64,000 bases of DNA from Adiantum capillus-veneris (GCA_014529385.2 CM043944.1:168711740-168775739), one strand, 5' to 3'. Numbered from the stretch's first letter, positions 1 through 11,505 are shown. The notes: a model not told the origin generated them from the letters alone. Program-made: numbers and translations.

Positions 1-2
1 TT

Positions 3-29
3 GATGTTCACATCTTCATCTTGCTTTAA
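3..29 (+). pseudogene. 3' end of a short pre-gag ORF (ORF2-type, first copy), cut by the window edge
   Basis: The first bases encode D-V-H-I-F-I-L-L followed by TAA at 27-29. This matches the C-terminal signature of the small pre-gag ORFs at 39-251 (DVFIFVLY), 9043-9261 (DVHVFVLI) and 56970-57197 (DVSIFILF). The body lies outside the window. It ends 9 bases before the ATG of the next small ORF, so this element probably has two tandem copies. The function is unknown. The match is short, but it includes a stop codon at the same place. Confidence 0.5.
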
Positions 30-38
30 GCATACTCC

Positions 39-251
39 ATGAATCATAGGGATTTATATGGACCTTTCCAACCTCTTGCTAGACAAACTGTGCATATAAT
101 AGATAGCACAAAGCTTAGGTTCCAAAACATCATAAGGAACTTACTAGGCCCTCATCGTCTAGCTGAGATTAATGCATCTATCAATCCATTTATTCTACCC
201 TTAATAAGATATGATTTGGGCCTAGACGTTTTCATCTTTGTGCTGTATTGA
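39..251 (+). CDS. Small pre-gag ORF (ORF2-type) of Ty3 element A-1
   Basis: A 70-residue ORF starts with ATG at 39, and its stop lies 20 bases before the gag ATG at 272. It aligns without large gaps to the ORFs at 9043-9261 and 56970-57197. Shared features are a central basic-hydrophobic stretch (F/YQQR-I..LLG..RL.EI in the others, FQNIIRNLLGPHRLAEI here), then (P)F/VILPL..Y and a hydrophobic end FDVxxFxL. I recognise no known domain. Conservation of length, place and C-terminus in three diverged elements argues for a real small protein rather than chance. It could act in translation of the downstream gag, or be a genuine accessory factor; nothing here decides. Confidence 0.6.
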   Translation: MNHRDLYGPFQPLARQTVHIIDSTKLRFQNIIRNLLGPHRLAEINASINPFILPLIRYDLGLDVFIFVLY

Positions 252-271
252 GAGGAAGGCAACCCACTTTT

Positions 272-3200
272 ATGATGGCTTTCCCAAATTTTTTTGGGCG
301 TAGTGCGGAAAATGCTGGGGATTTTTTGGATAACTTGGAGATGGCTTTCCTTGTCTCTGGGAGGGATGATGAAGCATTGAAATTGAGAGCTTTTCCTTTG
401 GTGCTCAAAGAAGAAGCTAGGGTATGGTTCCAGGCTCTATATCCAACCCAAAGAATTGATTGGGAGGGATTGAAGGCGGATTTCCTACGAAGATTTCAAC
501 GAGCCAATTTGGCAGAAGAACTATGGCAACGGCTTCTGGCCCTTCATCAAGTTGACCCTCATGGTTATGCAACCTATGAGGAAGGTTTTCTGAAACTTTG
601 GGGGCAATGGTCAGACTCACTAAACCCTGGTGGGCGAGCTCCCAATTGCCTCCAAAAGGATCGATTTATCTCAGGTTTGTACCCCTTGCTAAGGGATAAG
701 GTAAAGAGAAAATTTCCAAATGCTTTTGAAGATGCCTTAAGAATTGCTAGGGAAAAGAACAGAAATATTCTCTATCAAGCCCAAGCTGGCCAGCTAGCTT
801 TGGGAGGCAATATCACAACTATGGAAGCTTCTCACATACCTCCAAATGTGCCTAATGCACCAGACCTCAATAGAGGTCAACAAGAAGATATGCTCCAACA
901 AATAAACAATCTCACAAACCAGCTAGAGGGGTTGAGAGTAAATCTTGTGCAGGGTGCAAGAAGGCCTATTGAGGGAAATGGTGGGAATCGGCCACCAATG
1001 CGACGTCAAGCAAGGGAAATGTTGTGTTACAATTGTGGGGAAAATGGCCACGGCATGTATAATTGCCCTCATCCCAGAAGATATGACTACCCTGTCAGAG
1101 GTCCTCGACAACAAGTAAGTCCTCCCCGTGCTAGAGCTCAAGCACAAGAGCAACCGCAACCTCAAATTTTGCAGCCACCTTGTGCTCAAGCTCAAGCCCC
1201 TGCTACTCAACCAAATGTGAGCATCATAAGGATGGAGGAGGTCCTCAAGGGCAGAAGCAACCAGGAAGAAATAGCTAAAGGGAAGATGAAGATAGATGAA
1301 GTGGCTACAATGCCTATCAAACGTGTGCGTGTCCAAGATGAAGTAGGTAAAGAAACAAGCAAGGATGCAAGCAATGAAGCAAGTACATCTCGGGCAACTA
1401 AAGATGAAGCCAAGAAGAGAAAGACCCGTACTAGGTCTCAAATTGACATCTCTGATTTCCCTATGGGATCTCGGACACAACCTTATGACTTGACAGCTGA
1501 TGTGAGTTCTCAAGGACCAAAGATTACTTGGCCACAACTACTTCATATCTCCCCAAAGCTTCGACGACAATGGTCAAAAATGGTGAGCACGAAGGCAAAG
1601 CGAAGTAAGCTAGTAAGTGTAATCAAAGCATATGGTCTCAAGGATATAGTGCCTTTGGTGGAGGCTCAAATCAAGGGACAACGGATTCCAAAAACTTACA
1701 TTGACAGTGGAGCAGAGGTTTGTGTCATGACAGAAAAGCTAATGAATCAATTGGGTTTAGAGGTAATGGAATCATCAAACTTTAGGGCAAAAATGGCCAA
1801 TAATGTCTCTGTCACTTGTGTGGGTGTAGTGAAAGCTTTGAGAGTTTCTGTTTTTGGAATCACTACAGAGGTTGATGCTTATGTGATGCCAGTAAAGGGA
1901 GAAGGATACCCCCTTATTTTAGGACGACCTTGGCTCATGGGTATAGGAGCTAGGCAAGATTGGGCAACAGGAGACTTGGAGTTGAGGCCTCGCATGGGTG
2001 GCCATAGTCGGAAGGTGGTTTATAACCTAAAGAATGGGCGACAAGAGAACCTTGAACTAGAGACGTCAGCTGATGAGTGGAGCTCAAGTGGATGCTCCTC
2101 ATCCATGGATGAGGAAGAGAGTTCAAGTGAAGAGAGTGATAGCACTCTCGAAGTCATGGGCGTCACCATAAAGGAAACTACCTCATCAGAAGACAACCCA
2201 AGGATCCAAATGGAGAATGTGTGGGATGCCAGCCTAGAGGAGATGTTATCCAAGGATATAAAGGAAGAAGAAAAGGAGGGTTATGTATATGTTCTCAAGA
2301 AGCATGCATCATTGTTTATTTCTGATTACAGTCACATTACAGGTGTCACTGCAGTGAAGCATCATATCCATCTAAAAGAAGGGAGCAAGCCAGTAGTACA
2401 AAAACTAAGAAGATTAGGAGTTGTGCAACAAAATGCACTGTTGTCTGAGGTGAAGAGACTCTTAGAAGCAAGATTCATATACCCAGTAGAAGATTCAGAA
2501 TGGGTCTCCCCAGTAGTGGTGAGTCCAAAGAAGAATGGTAAATGGCGAGTGTGCGTGGATTACAAGCCACTAAATGCTGCAACAAAGAGGGACCACTTTC
2601 CTCTCCCATTTCAAGATGAGATTCTAAATGAAGTAGCAGGCCATGAGAGATACACAGTGTGTGATGGCTACTCTGGCTACTTTCAAATACGCATTGCAGA
2701 GGAGGACCAGAAAAAGACTACTTTCATCACACCATGGGGATGTTTTGCATTTCGAGTCATGCCTTTTGGTCTCACCAACACTCCAGCCACCTTTCAACGA
2801 TTCATGAACATGGTCTTCCAACTTTACTTTGGTAAGTCCATAAGGGTTTTCATAGATGACTTTTGTATTTACAGCTCCAAAAGTATGCATCTCGGCAAGA
2901 TTGATGAAGGATTTACTCGTTTAGCTAAGCTGGGTGGACAACTAAACAAGGACAAATGTCACATTGGGGAAAGCAAGGTTACACTATTAGGGCATGTAGT
3001 GTCCATTGATGGAATCGAGGTAGATCCTGAAAAGATAGAAACATTGCTAAATCTACCTTCCCCAACTTCCATCAAACAATTAATCTCCTTCTTGCAAAAG
3101 CTAAGATATTTGAGTAGATTCATACACTTACTCTCCCAAGTGATATTTCCTCTACAACAGCTGACTCGTCAAGAGACGCTTGTTTGGAGTGAAGAAAGTG

Positions 3201-4465
3201 AAGGGCATTTTAGAGAGATTAAAAAAATGCTAGGGTCACTCCCTATAATCCTCCAACCTTGTTGGGAAGAAACATTCTTTGTAAACCCTAGTGTGGGAGA
3301 AGAAGCCATTGGTGCTGCCCTCCTACAAAAAGATCCAAAAACCTCCTTTATGAGGCCTGTGTATTTTGCTAGCCGCCTCATGGAAAACACAGAGAAGGCC
3401 TACACCCTGATGGAACAGCTAGTGTTAGCTCTCATGTTTGCGGTAACCAAATTTCGGCCATACTTGCTGCCGAAGAGGTTTGTAATTATCACTGTGGAGG
3501 ATATGTTTCCCTATGCACTACAACATATGGAAATCTCTGACAAAATAGCAAAGTGGGTGGTGCGACTTCAAGAGTTTGATTATACAATACAGGTTGAAAG
3601 AACAACTCGAGCATGCTTAGCCGACATTTTAACAAACAAGTGCTATGAAAAAGTTTTCCATTTGAAGAGAAAGGAACTTCCACCACCTCCAGCTCCAGAG
3701 GCTTTGGTCAATGCTTATAGCCTCTACTTTGATGGAGCATACAAGAGAACCAAGGATAAGGCAACTGCAGGCATCGTGGTCTTATCTCCATTGGGAGAGA
3801 GGATCCATGGTGAAGGGATCACTCTAGAAGATGTCCACTCCAACAATGAAACAGAATATCATGCTCTAATTCATGGCCTTTGTTGGTGCCTCGATAATTC
3901 AATTAAGAGATTAAACGCTTTTGGTGACTCCATGCTTTTGGTAAGGCAAATGCAAGGTACATGGGCTTGCAAAAATGCCCGTCTCTCTACTAAAATGAGA
4001 GAAGCCAAAGCTCTTATGAGGACATTTAGGGAGACACAAGTACATCATGTGCCAAGAGACCAGAACAAGGATGTAGACCACCTAGCATCATCAAAGTTAA
4101 ATGAGTCAATAGTGGGAGCAGTGGCCATCAAACTTCCACTTCAGCAAGGCAAGGAGGACTTGGAAGATATTATGCACATTCTGGAGCAAGGAGTGGCTCC
4201 TAAACACTTGAATGCAGGGGAAAGGCGATGGTTAGCTAGGAAGGCTACCAGGTATCGCATAGTAAATGATGACTTGTATTGTCTTGGTAAGGATGGTGTG
4301 CTTAGGAGAGTGCCTTTGTATTTATATCTGGCAAGGATGGGACTTCAAAGGCACTCTCCTAAGCACACCATCCTTACCAAGACAATACAAGTCATCATTT
4401 ACTATGCGATACCTGGTAGCCTCCCCTTGTTCGATAATGGGACTTCTCCATGCCTTGAGTGCTAA
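272..4465 (+). pseudogene. Ty3/gypsy gag-pol, dual-RNase H (Tat-like) family A, integrase lost
   Basis: One long open frame encodes the structural and replication polyprotein of an LTR retrotransposon. I start it at ATG 272 (MMAFPNFFGR), because the matching element at 56878 starts its gag with MAFPNFYGK. Order by residue from that ATG: retrotransposon gag domain about 1-200; CCHC zinc knuckle CYNCGENGHGMYNC near 252; aspartic protease with DSGAE near 478 and LILGRPWL; reverse transcriptase with FIDD near 861 (plants more often have YxDD); a Ty3 RNase H with a weak active site (FFVNPSVG); then a second RNase H (YFDGAYKRTKDKATAG, SNNETEYHAL) near 1150. The second RNase H is typical of the Tat/Ogre clade. 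Homology stops near 4318, just as the integrase HHCC region should begin. The last 49 codons read through an inverted duplication and are not original. No frameshift lies upstream, so the disabling event looks recent. Confidence 0.88.
4242..4422. repeat. Perfect 77-bp inverted repeat with 27-bp spacer
   Basis: Bases 4242-4318 (pol coding sequence just before integrase) are the exact reverse complement of 4346-4422. The spacer is 4319-4345. All 77 pairs match, so the event is recent. The right arm replaces the expected integrase sequence and ends the element's homology. This fits a fold-back or template-switch rearrangement during repair or reverse transcription. Mirror ORFs on the minus strand here are by-products. 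Confidence 0.95.
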
Positions 4466-5270
4466 AAATATCAAGCGAACCATACTTGAGGATAAAAATG
4501 CACCATGTGCAAACAAGATATAATGTTCACAGAAGAAAATGATCCACATTATTTGATGAAAACAATCTCTTGTAATAAGTTCACTACGTAACATGGCTTA
4601 GCATGTATTGTGTGATGTTATTTTCACCCCAAGAAAGGGTAAAGACCTTCATGAAATCCGCCAAGGCTTCTTGAAATGATTGGCGTTGTTCTTCTGTTGT
4701 GCTGGTAAGGCCCATAAGCTTTGACCATTTTATCAAAATGTGCCCAAACTTGCTTGTGCTTGTTTGCAAGCTCGCCATTCGAATCATTGTCATTAGTAGT
4801 AGCTTTGCATAACTCCTTCCAAAGTTCCCAAAGGTTACCTGTCTGTTGGTTGGAGCTATTTTGAGCATCATATCGACCTGGCTTTCCTTGGGTTACTTTC
4901 TTCAAAAAGTGTCTGGCTTTTTATCCACTCATTGATACTTGTTGGGCAATTTCATGGGCCTCCCCTGTGTTCTTTGCAGCAACATAGACACATTTCCACC
5001 GTCACAGCCAATGGAATTCAAGAGTGCTTCCACCCTTTTGATTGCTTCCTGGGACTTTTCCAATGGATTCATTGTGAAAGCATAGTCAAAGTGGAGCTTC
5101 AATAGCCTATCAAAAATGCGCATAAATACGTGTAATGTACAAGAAGGTACATTCGATAGAGGAGAGAGAAATATTGTATTCCAAGCCTAGTCCTTTTGTG
5201 CACGGTCCGGGGCATTGAGCATGGAACATCTCAAAATAGACGCTTCCCATTCTCTGCAAGGAAATCTTGA
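4423..5270. other. Unassigned stretch with short minus-strand open frames
   Basis: No LTR, terminal repeat or recognisable protein was found. Two minus-strand stretches look somewhat protein-like. One is at 4624-4905, with the pattern LWELWKELCK...VWAHFDKMVKAYGPYQ. The other is at 4929-5123 (IFDRLLKLHFDYAFTMNPLEKSQEAIKRVEALL is broken by nothing, but no family is recognised). They lie in different frames and could be remnants of one broken gene or chance. No function is claimed. Confidence 0.3.
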
Positions 5271-5271
5271 A

Positions 5272-5865
5272 GTTGTCAAGTTTGATGCATTATGCACATT
5301 GTTGTTGCAAGAGTCACTTTCCAGGAAAAAAAGGACAAGATAGCGTGCAATTGAATAGGCCTTTATTGTTGCTCAAAGAAAAGGTGGTAACAATGTTGTA
5401 GCCACTTCTCATGGTTCTTCTCCGAGTGGTAAATTGCCTGTTCCTAACGCTTCTGCTGGCAGCAATTTGTCTAGGAATTCCCGTGATAAGGGCAAAAAGA
5501 AGATGAGTTGCCATTATTGTAAAGCTAATGATCACATGATCAAGCAGTGTCCTAAGTTGAAGGCAAAAGAGGCTAAGAAGAAAGAGGCTGGTTCCACTAC
5601 AAATGCACCTATTGCTGAGTCTTTTGTGAAAGGAGACTATGATGCTGATGTTGATGCAAAATGGGCTTTTAGTGCAAAATGCACTTGTGATCCTTCTGTC
5701 CATGATGCATGTTTGTCAGTTCTTGCTGCAGATTCACATGTGTGGTATTTTGACAGTGGTGCTACAAAGCACATTACCTCACATCGTGATTTGTTTACCT
5801 CTCTTGAGTGTGTCCCTCATAGAAATTCTGACACTTGTGCCAACAATGCCTCTTACCCGGTTTAG
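5272..5865 (+). pseudogene. Ty1/copia gag-protease fragment
   Basis: The frame shows the end of a copia gag, then a basic linker, a CCHC zinc knuckle (CHYCKANDHMIKQC, about 5509-5550) and a copia aspartic protease start (WYFDSGATKHIT, about 5743-5778). Upstream codons continue the same frame to about 5272 but contain two stops (near 5338 and 5356). The protease ends at a stop at 5863-5865, where family members continue. Integrase, RT, RNase H and LTRs are absent. It is a 5'-biased fragment of an old element, unrelated in sequence to the complete copia at 20-25.6 kb beyond family motifs. Confidence 0.8.
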
Positions 5866-7364
5866 GGAATTGGATAGATTGTGCTTATTGGGATGTATTT
5901 TATTTGCGAGTTTTTCATTTTGAGTTTTTTAGAATCATTTAAACCATTTTTTTGAGGTTTTTTGACCACTTATGTTTCTTATCAAGTAATAAATTCCACT
6001 GGCATACATACAAAGATAGAGAACATTGAAGATGGTGAGAGAAACAATATAATTTAGTGAGAGGAGTTATATCTTTGTCAAGTCACTGTAGACCAATCAA
6101 GTTTTTCTTCTAGTAATATGTAGGCATGACTTACAAGAACAATGAAAGTGATGAGAGAAACATTGAAAATGCAGTGAGAGGAAAAATAGACTAGGAGTGT
6201 TTTATTGTGATGATTATGCAGAAAGGTCATCATGAGGACTATATTTGGGGGCCACTTCCCGTGGTTTCAAGATGCATTATTGGAAAAAGTTGAGTGCCAG
6301 GTGTGCGGATGATGCAAAAAGGTAACAAAATGCACTGCGTGGTCAGTTTTTGGCCTGTTCGGGGTCCGTTTGAGGTCAACTAAAAGGCCAGAGGTTCCCA
6401 AGTGATAAAGTGGAGTGTGGACATTGAAAAACCTGAGAAAAACGTGGAGAGAAGAGGAGGAATAGCCGCAACTCAGTTTTTGATGTTTTTGGAGGCTATT
6501 TTGCTCATAAACTACTCATCCGAGGTCGGATTTGAGCGTTATGATATTGTAGACTGAGGGTTTTGGCCACTCCAAACTCAATGGCACTATCCATTTTACA
6601 AAATTACTCACTTTTACCTGCTATTTTGGATGTGTAAGTTTCTCCTGTGAGCGAAACCTCGGTTCAAATTTGTGATTGTATCTGGCATATTTCATCCATA
6701 TTGTGTGAGCTATTTGCCCCATTGGAGTTGGCCCAAGCTCAATTGTATCTAAACATTAAAAATATTCCTCTTTGAGCTGAGTTTTTGGGTGTGTGTGTGT
6801 GTGTGTGTGTCTGTGTTGAGTGGGCAAATGGAAAGTCTCTCTCCTCTCGCTCCATAGGTGTGTTTCTTGTCTCGGCCAGGTGGATTGTGTAAGCCGAATG
6901 GTGCCCCATAGTGTGTGTGTGTGTGTGTATCATCCCAAGAGTGTGTGTCAGGTGATTATAGAGACGTTGTGTGTGTTTCCATCCCGCTCACATTCTTTTG
7001 GCACCCCCACGGAGGATCTTCTTCGAGTACCTTTAGCTTCGGGATTACAGGTTGCAAATTATAGATTACAGATTACAGGTACAGGTTTCTCACACAGATA
7101 CAGGTAGCTGGAGTAGAGTGATATACTAGCAAGTGGAAGTCACTTACAGTTGCCGTGGGTATGCATCATTTGGTGCATGTTTGAGCGCATTGTCTCTGCT
7201 GGTATTGTATGTTACTTGTGGAAACTATCATTGTACGCCTTTGTAGAGACATACTTGGTTTTATTTGGTAGTGCCATCCATTTTTGAGACTTGGTCTGGA
7301 AGATAGTCATTGTGAGACTTGACTATACGAGATTTGCATAAGCTTTCATGAGAGGTTCGATAGC
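5866..7364. other. Non-coding stretch with GT microsatellites
   Basis: No gene is visible. It contains (GT)n tracts at 6789-6810 and 6911-6928. A pyrimidine/GT-rich block at 6850-7100 includes short direct repeats of 'gattacag'. The style resembles an LTR-retrotransposon leader or decayed LTR, and it runs into the copia-leader-like block at 7365, but no LTR pair can be drawn. Confidence 0.4.
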
Positions 7365-7600
7365 GTGAGGTTTTATTGAGCTGGGGGATTCTCAAATGTG
7401 AGATCCTTTCGGTGATAGAGGTGGCTGGAGCACCCTTTTCGTGACCTTGCCATAGGCTATGTACTAATGATTCTTACTTGATGCTCGGGTTCTATTGTTG
7501 GCAGGTTATGCATACATATACAGTCTGTATTTTGGGTTCTTACTGCTCTACTTCTGGGGAAACTCTGCCAAAATGTTTCCAAGTTGTGATGGCTGGTTTT
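7365..7600 (+). repeat. Fragment of a Ty1/copia 5' leader
   Basis: The block starting GTGAGGTTTTATTGAGCTGG at 7365 matches 20877-20960 in the leader of the complete copia element, with few differences over about 75 bases. Further on, GGGGAAACTCTGCCAAAAT (near 7556) resembles two sites in the same leader near 21185 and 21276. The intervening sequence has diverged. The fragment is cut at 7612 by a CACTA-like element. Confidence 0.65.
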
Positions 7601-7611
7601 TGGTCTTTTAA

Positions 7612-8950
7612 CACTAGAATGGTAACAGGACACTTTTATGTCCTTGGACACTTTTGTGTCCTGTTAAGTGACCATTTTGCTTGAATTATTTGAAGAGTAT
7701 GAGAATGGATTTCTAGGTGCTATATATCCACAAAGTTGCCTTATGAGCTGAAAAAAACTTAGCATTTTTTTTGGAGTATCGATCTCACCATTAACCTTAC
7801 TCTTGCACAACATTTTTGAACCTAAACTGTGTGAAAAAACGGGTCCTGTTTTTGGTTTTTTTTCAATTTTTGGCAACTATACCACTCTAAACTTCATGTT
7901 TGTGAGGTTTAAATGGCTAGAGGTTAGGCCTTCATAGTTCTCAACATATTTTGATGCTTGTAGGGAGAGCTAAGTGTTAAAATTGAAAGTTATGAACAAT
8001 TTACAAGAATTGTATAATCCTGTTTTTTGGCCAAAATTAGCACTTTTATGATTTTTTGGGGGGCTTTCTTGATATCCAAATTCAATTTTGATTGTGTAAG
8101 TGTAACATATAACATAAAGCTAATCTTCCTTGAGTTTTGGGGGACCTAATATGCTATATAGCATAGTATATGATGATGGTTGAGTTTTTTGATTGCTGAA
8201 GAATACGATACATTTTAGAGTAGTGAGTATAACTTTCTCAATATTGCTAGTTTCTTAGGCCAATTGTGTGTATTTTGTAGGTAGTAACCATATCTAATCA
8301 TAGACTACAAACTTGGCTAGATATTGAGTAGTTTCTATGGGTTTCTAGAGGTCATAATGCTAAACCCAATTTTTTCATGTTTGCTGTATTTAGCACTTTA
8401 TCATTGCTCCCAAGGTTCCAATTGTAAGAGATCCATTATCCTTTTGATATGCTTCATGGATCCTTTTGAATCCAAAGGCCCAAAGGGAACTAAGAAAACA
8501 TGTATATAGTATCTGTATTGAGCGTGACTATAGAAACTTTGATGATAGGTCCGCAGAATGGCAAAAATGCAACTTTTTTGTACCTATTTTTTTTGCCCAA
8601 AAAAAACTTAGTGAGGTAAAAGCAACCATATGTTTTGGTCACCAACCCATTGAAGTTAACGGGGCATTTTATCTCATGTCCTACAAAAATCCCCACTCTT
8701 ATTTATATGCAATCAACCGTAAGAGATTGCTGTTTTGGGCAAAATGCACTGGTCCATCAACTTTGGAGGCTTGTAGTGACCAAGGGAAGAGAAAAATTAC
8801 AAGTTTCTCATTTTTTCCATATGTAGTAGTTATTGAACTATAAGCTCATGAAAGGATTTTTCAAAATCAATGGATCTAATATGGTTTTGGAAATTTTTCC
8901 CAAAACCCTGAATGGACACTTTTATGTCCTGTTAGGTTACCATTCTAGTG
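7612..8950. mobile_element. CACTA-like non-autonomous DNA transposon, about 1.34 kb
   Basis: The left end CACTAGAATGGTAAC (7612) and right end GTTACCATTCTAGTG (ending 8950) are inverted repeats. Inside each end sits a subterminal motif AGGACA..TGTCC: several copies of GGACACTTTT(A/G)TGTCC lie at 7628-7665 and 8914-8929. CACTA ends and subterminal repeats are hallmarks of En/Spm elements. Flanks are TTTAA on the left and TTAAA on the right, so the expected 3-bp target duplication is not clean (TAA versus TTA). No transposase ORF is seen. The interior is AT-rich and non-coding, so it would need an autonomous partner. Confidence 0.65.
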
Positions 8951-9042
8951 TTAAACCATTTATGCTGTTATGCTACTAAAATTTTGGCAAAATCAAAGGA
9001 TAAGTCAAGTGTGCCTTCTTGGGAGCTGCATGGTTGGCTTTC

Positions 9043-9261
9043 ATGGATGATCAAAACGGACCTCAATTCACTCCTTTTCATTCAACACAAAGAATCCAAA
9101 TAAATGTTCATGTGTCTAGGAAGAGTTTTTTCCAGCAACGCATAGTCTTTATGTTCAGACCAAGAAGATTAAGAGAGATACTGGAATGTCCTTTGCCTAT
9201 TGTAATTTCGATGATTAACTATGAAAACTCATTTGATGTGCATGTGTTTGTCCTTATCTAA
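9043..9261 (+). CDS. Small pre-gag ORF (ORF2-type) of Ty3 element D
   Basis: A 72-residue ORF from ATG 9043 (MDDQNGPQF) to TAA 9261. An in-frame TTG upstream adds eight residues but is not needed. It aligns with the ORF of element A at 56970-57197: FHS/FHF, then NVHVSRKSFFQQRI versus NICIDRKIFYQQRI, RRLREIL versus ERLGEIL, and SFDVHVFVLI versus SFDVSIFILF. The gag start (MAFSYPEFHG) follows 102 bases later at 9364. Unlike the rest of element D this ORF has no stop or frameshift, which may hint at selection or just short length. Function unknown. Confidence 0.6.
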   Translation: MDDQNGPQFTPFHSTQRIQINVHVSRKSFFQQRIVFMFRPRRLREILECPLPIVISMINYENSFDVHVFVLI

Positions 9262-9363
9262 AGTTGAGCTCCATTGAAGTTTCTAAGGATTGAGTCAATA
9301 AAAAGTTTGGGTTCTTGCACGTGTGTTCGAAGGGGTTCTCAAAGCATCGGAACTTGGGTATCC

Positions 9364-10363
9364 ATGGCTTTCTCTTATCCAGAATTTCATGGAAGAAGTG
9401 ATGAAGATGTGGAAGACTTTTTGGAAAAGATGGAGGTTGCCTTCATTACCAACCAGATTCATGACCCGGCGTAGATGTTACGTCTTCTCCAAATTTGTTT
9501 GAAGAGTGATGCACGAGTTTGGTCCAAATCATTTGAAGAGGAGTTGCGTGTGGCTGATCCACTTTTAAGATTGAGCTGGGACAATCCAAGGCATGGATTG
9601 GAAGTGGAAATTGTGAACACAGAAGATCCTAACAAAGTGTGGCAATAAGTACAAGGTTTGGTGCAAAAGGAAGGTGAGCCAATGGATGCGTATATACGTA
9701 AGTTTTCATTGGCATGGGAGCGGATGTGCAAGGCCTTAGCACCACAAGTACCCCCACCTTACATGATGAAGAAGGACAGGTTCTTGGCTAGTCTTTGGGA
9801 GAATATACGTTGGAGAGTGGAGCTAAAGAATCCTAAGACATATGAAGATGCACTAGAGGTAGCAAGGAACAAAGAGTGGAATCTGAGAAGAATGAGACAA
9901 CTAGGAGTAGAGTCTTTGCCCAGGAGGTTTGAGTTTTAGCATATGGATTCTTTGCAAGGTCGCATGCCAAGGGTTCATCATGAACCAGTGTTTCTATTAC
10001 TCCTCAAGTTATGTCAGCGGTGGTCACTACAGCAGTGCAAGATAATGGGCTAAGGCAAGGCATGAGGCAAGTGGTAGATTTAATGAAGAATCTCGGCCTA
10101 AACATGTTAGGTAATGTGCGAAATAATCGAGGTCGAGAGAGGTTTGCAAATCAGCCAGGAGGTGAAGAAAGGCCCAGGAATGGTGTTGGACAAAGCAATG
10201 GTAGGTTTTGGAGGCAGACACCCACGTGTTATAATTGTGGAGAGTTGGGTCACATCAGCCTGCAATGTGATAAGCCACCAAGGATGGGGGGGATATATCC
10301 ATTTCCAAGACATGTGCTAACTAGGTCAAATGATCCCCGGGGAGGTCACCTAATAAAAATGTA
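9364..10363 (+). pseudogene. Element D gag (Ty3/gypsy, A-related), with nonsense codons
   Basis: The gag begins MAFSYPEFHGRSDEDVEDFLEK, parallel to MAFPNFFGRSAENAGDFLDN in element A-1. In-frame stops lie near 9473, 9646 and 9937. Between them the gag core is still readable (VWSKSFEEELR, then EGEPMDAYIRKFSLAWERM, KDRFLASLWENIRWRVE). A CCHC knuckle (CYNCGELGHISLQC) sits near 10230 in another frame, so at least one frameshift is present. Homology breaks near 10340. Confidence 0.8.
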
Positions 10364-10533
10364 ACCTATCACGTGAGTTCAACAGAAGGGTATGTAAAGT
10401 TCTTGAAACTTACAGAAATATAAATATAGAAGGGTATTATTTTTTCAAATTTGAAAAAAAATTACAGATTTTAAAAGGAAAGGTCACATATATCCCTACG
10501 AAATTCACAGATAAGGGGTTTTACAAACATGTC
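10340..10533. other. AT-rich interruption within element D
   Basis: About 190 bases of non-coding AT-rich sequence separate the zinc knuckle from the next gag/protease frame. It includes the perfect palindrome TTTTTTCAAATTTGAAAAAA at 10440-10459. It could be a small insertion, but no inverted ends or target duplication were found. Confidence 0.4.
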
Positions 10534-11505
10534 TTGAACGCACGTGATATGGTAGTTTTACACATAGTGAACCCCCCGATAAATGATCATGGCATTGAAA
10601 TTAAGGGAGAAGAAGGAACCAATGGATTCACCCAAGAGGAAAAGGGAAAGACAAAAGTGATAAGTGTGGTCACCTTGGAGAAGGCAGCAAAGCTGGAGGA
10701 TATAGTAGTGATGCCTATTATTGGGAAGAGGACCACAGAGGACAAGGAAGGAAGAAGTGCCTCAGGTCCTAGTAAGAAGAAGGGAAAGAGCCATGAAGGC
10801 GAGGATGTCAAGGCCAAGAGGAAAACGAGGGCTTGTTGTAAGTTTCATGTTTCAGATTTTCCACTAGGGGATGGGCAATTAAGCTATGACTTGAAGGAGG
10901 ATCTGACAAGCAGGAAGGCAAATGTTACTTTTGGGCAGCTTATAGATATGGTGCCTAAGCTAAAGTGACAGTGGAAGAGGATGGTTAACCCAATGGAGAA
11001 AGAGCCAGAGAGAGGTTTAGTAAAGGTGTTGGCAATGGACAAGCTACCAAAAATTTACCCAATAGTAGATGTGTGGCACAAAAGAAAAAATTTGGGACAA
11101 GGTTATGTGGATGGTGGAGCCCAAATATGTGTCATAACACACTCATGCGTTGAGAAGATGGGTCTTACAGTGACTGGGATGTCAGGCTTTCGAATCAGAT
11201 TGGCAAACCATCAGAAAGTAAAATGTTTCGGTGTTGTAAAGAGCTTAGAAGTGGACTCGGCATATGATGCAAAGGCAGTGGTTGACTTTCATGTGGTGCG
11301 AGCAGGGTTGGGAGCATATCCTGTTATACTGGGCAAATCATGGTTACGTGCGGTGGGAGCTGTTCAAGATTGGAGACGTGGTACAATTAGCCACTATGGA
11401 AAGATAGGTGCCAAGAAGCTATATAATATGGACACAAGGAAAGTATTGGAAGAGACTTATGAAGATGAAGATGAATCTAGTGATGAAGACTATTCCATAG
11501 TGTGA
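10534..11505 (+). pseudogene. Element D gag C-terminus and retropepsin-like protease
   Basis: A basic linker (KGKTKVISVVTLEKAAKLEDIVVMPI, matched by MKIDEVATMPIKRVR in A-1) leads into FHVSDFPLGDGQLSYDL and then the protease. A stop at 10966 splits the two frames. The active-site segment reads YVDGGAQICVIT, so the usual D-S/T-G triad is D-G-G. The flap/second-lobe motif is VILGKSWLRAVGAVQDW. The frame ends in an acidic stretch at 11505 and overlaps the next frame by four bases. Confidence 0.75.

Noticed and set aside
4322-4594. Minus-strand ORF containing the pol motif RYRIVNDDLYCLGKDG
   Set aside because: It is the right arm of the inverted repeat read backwards, not a second gene.
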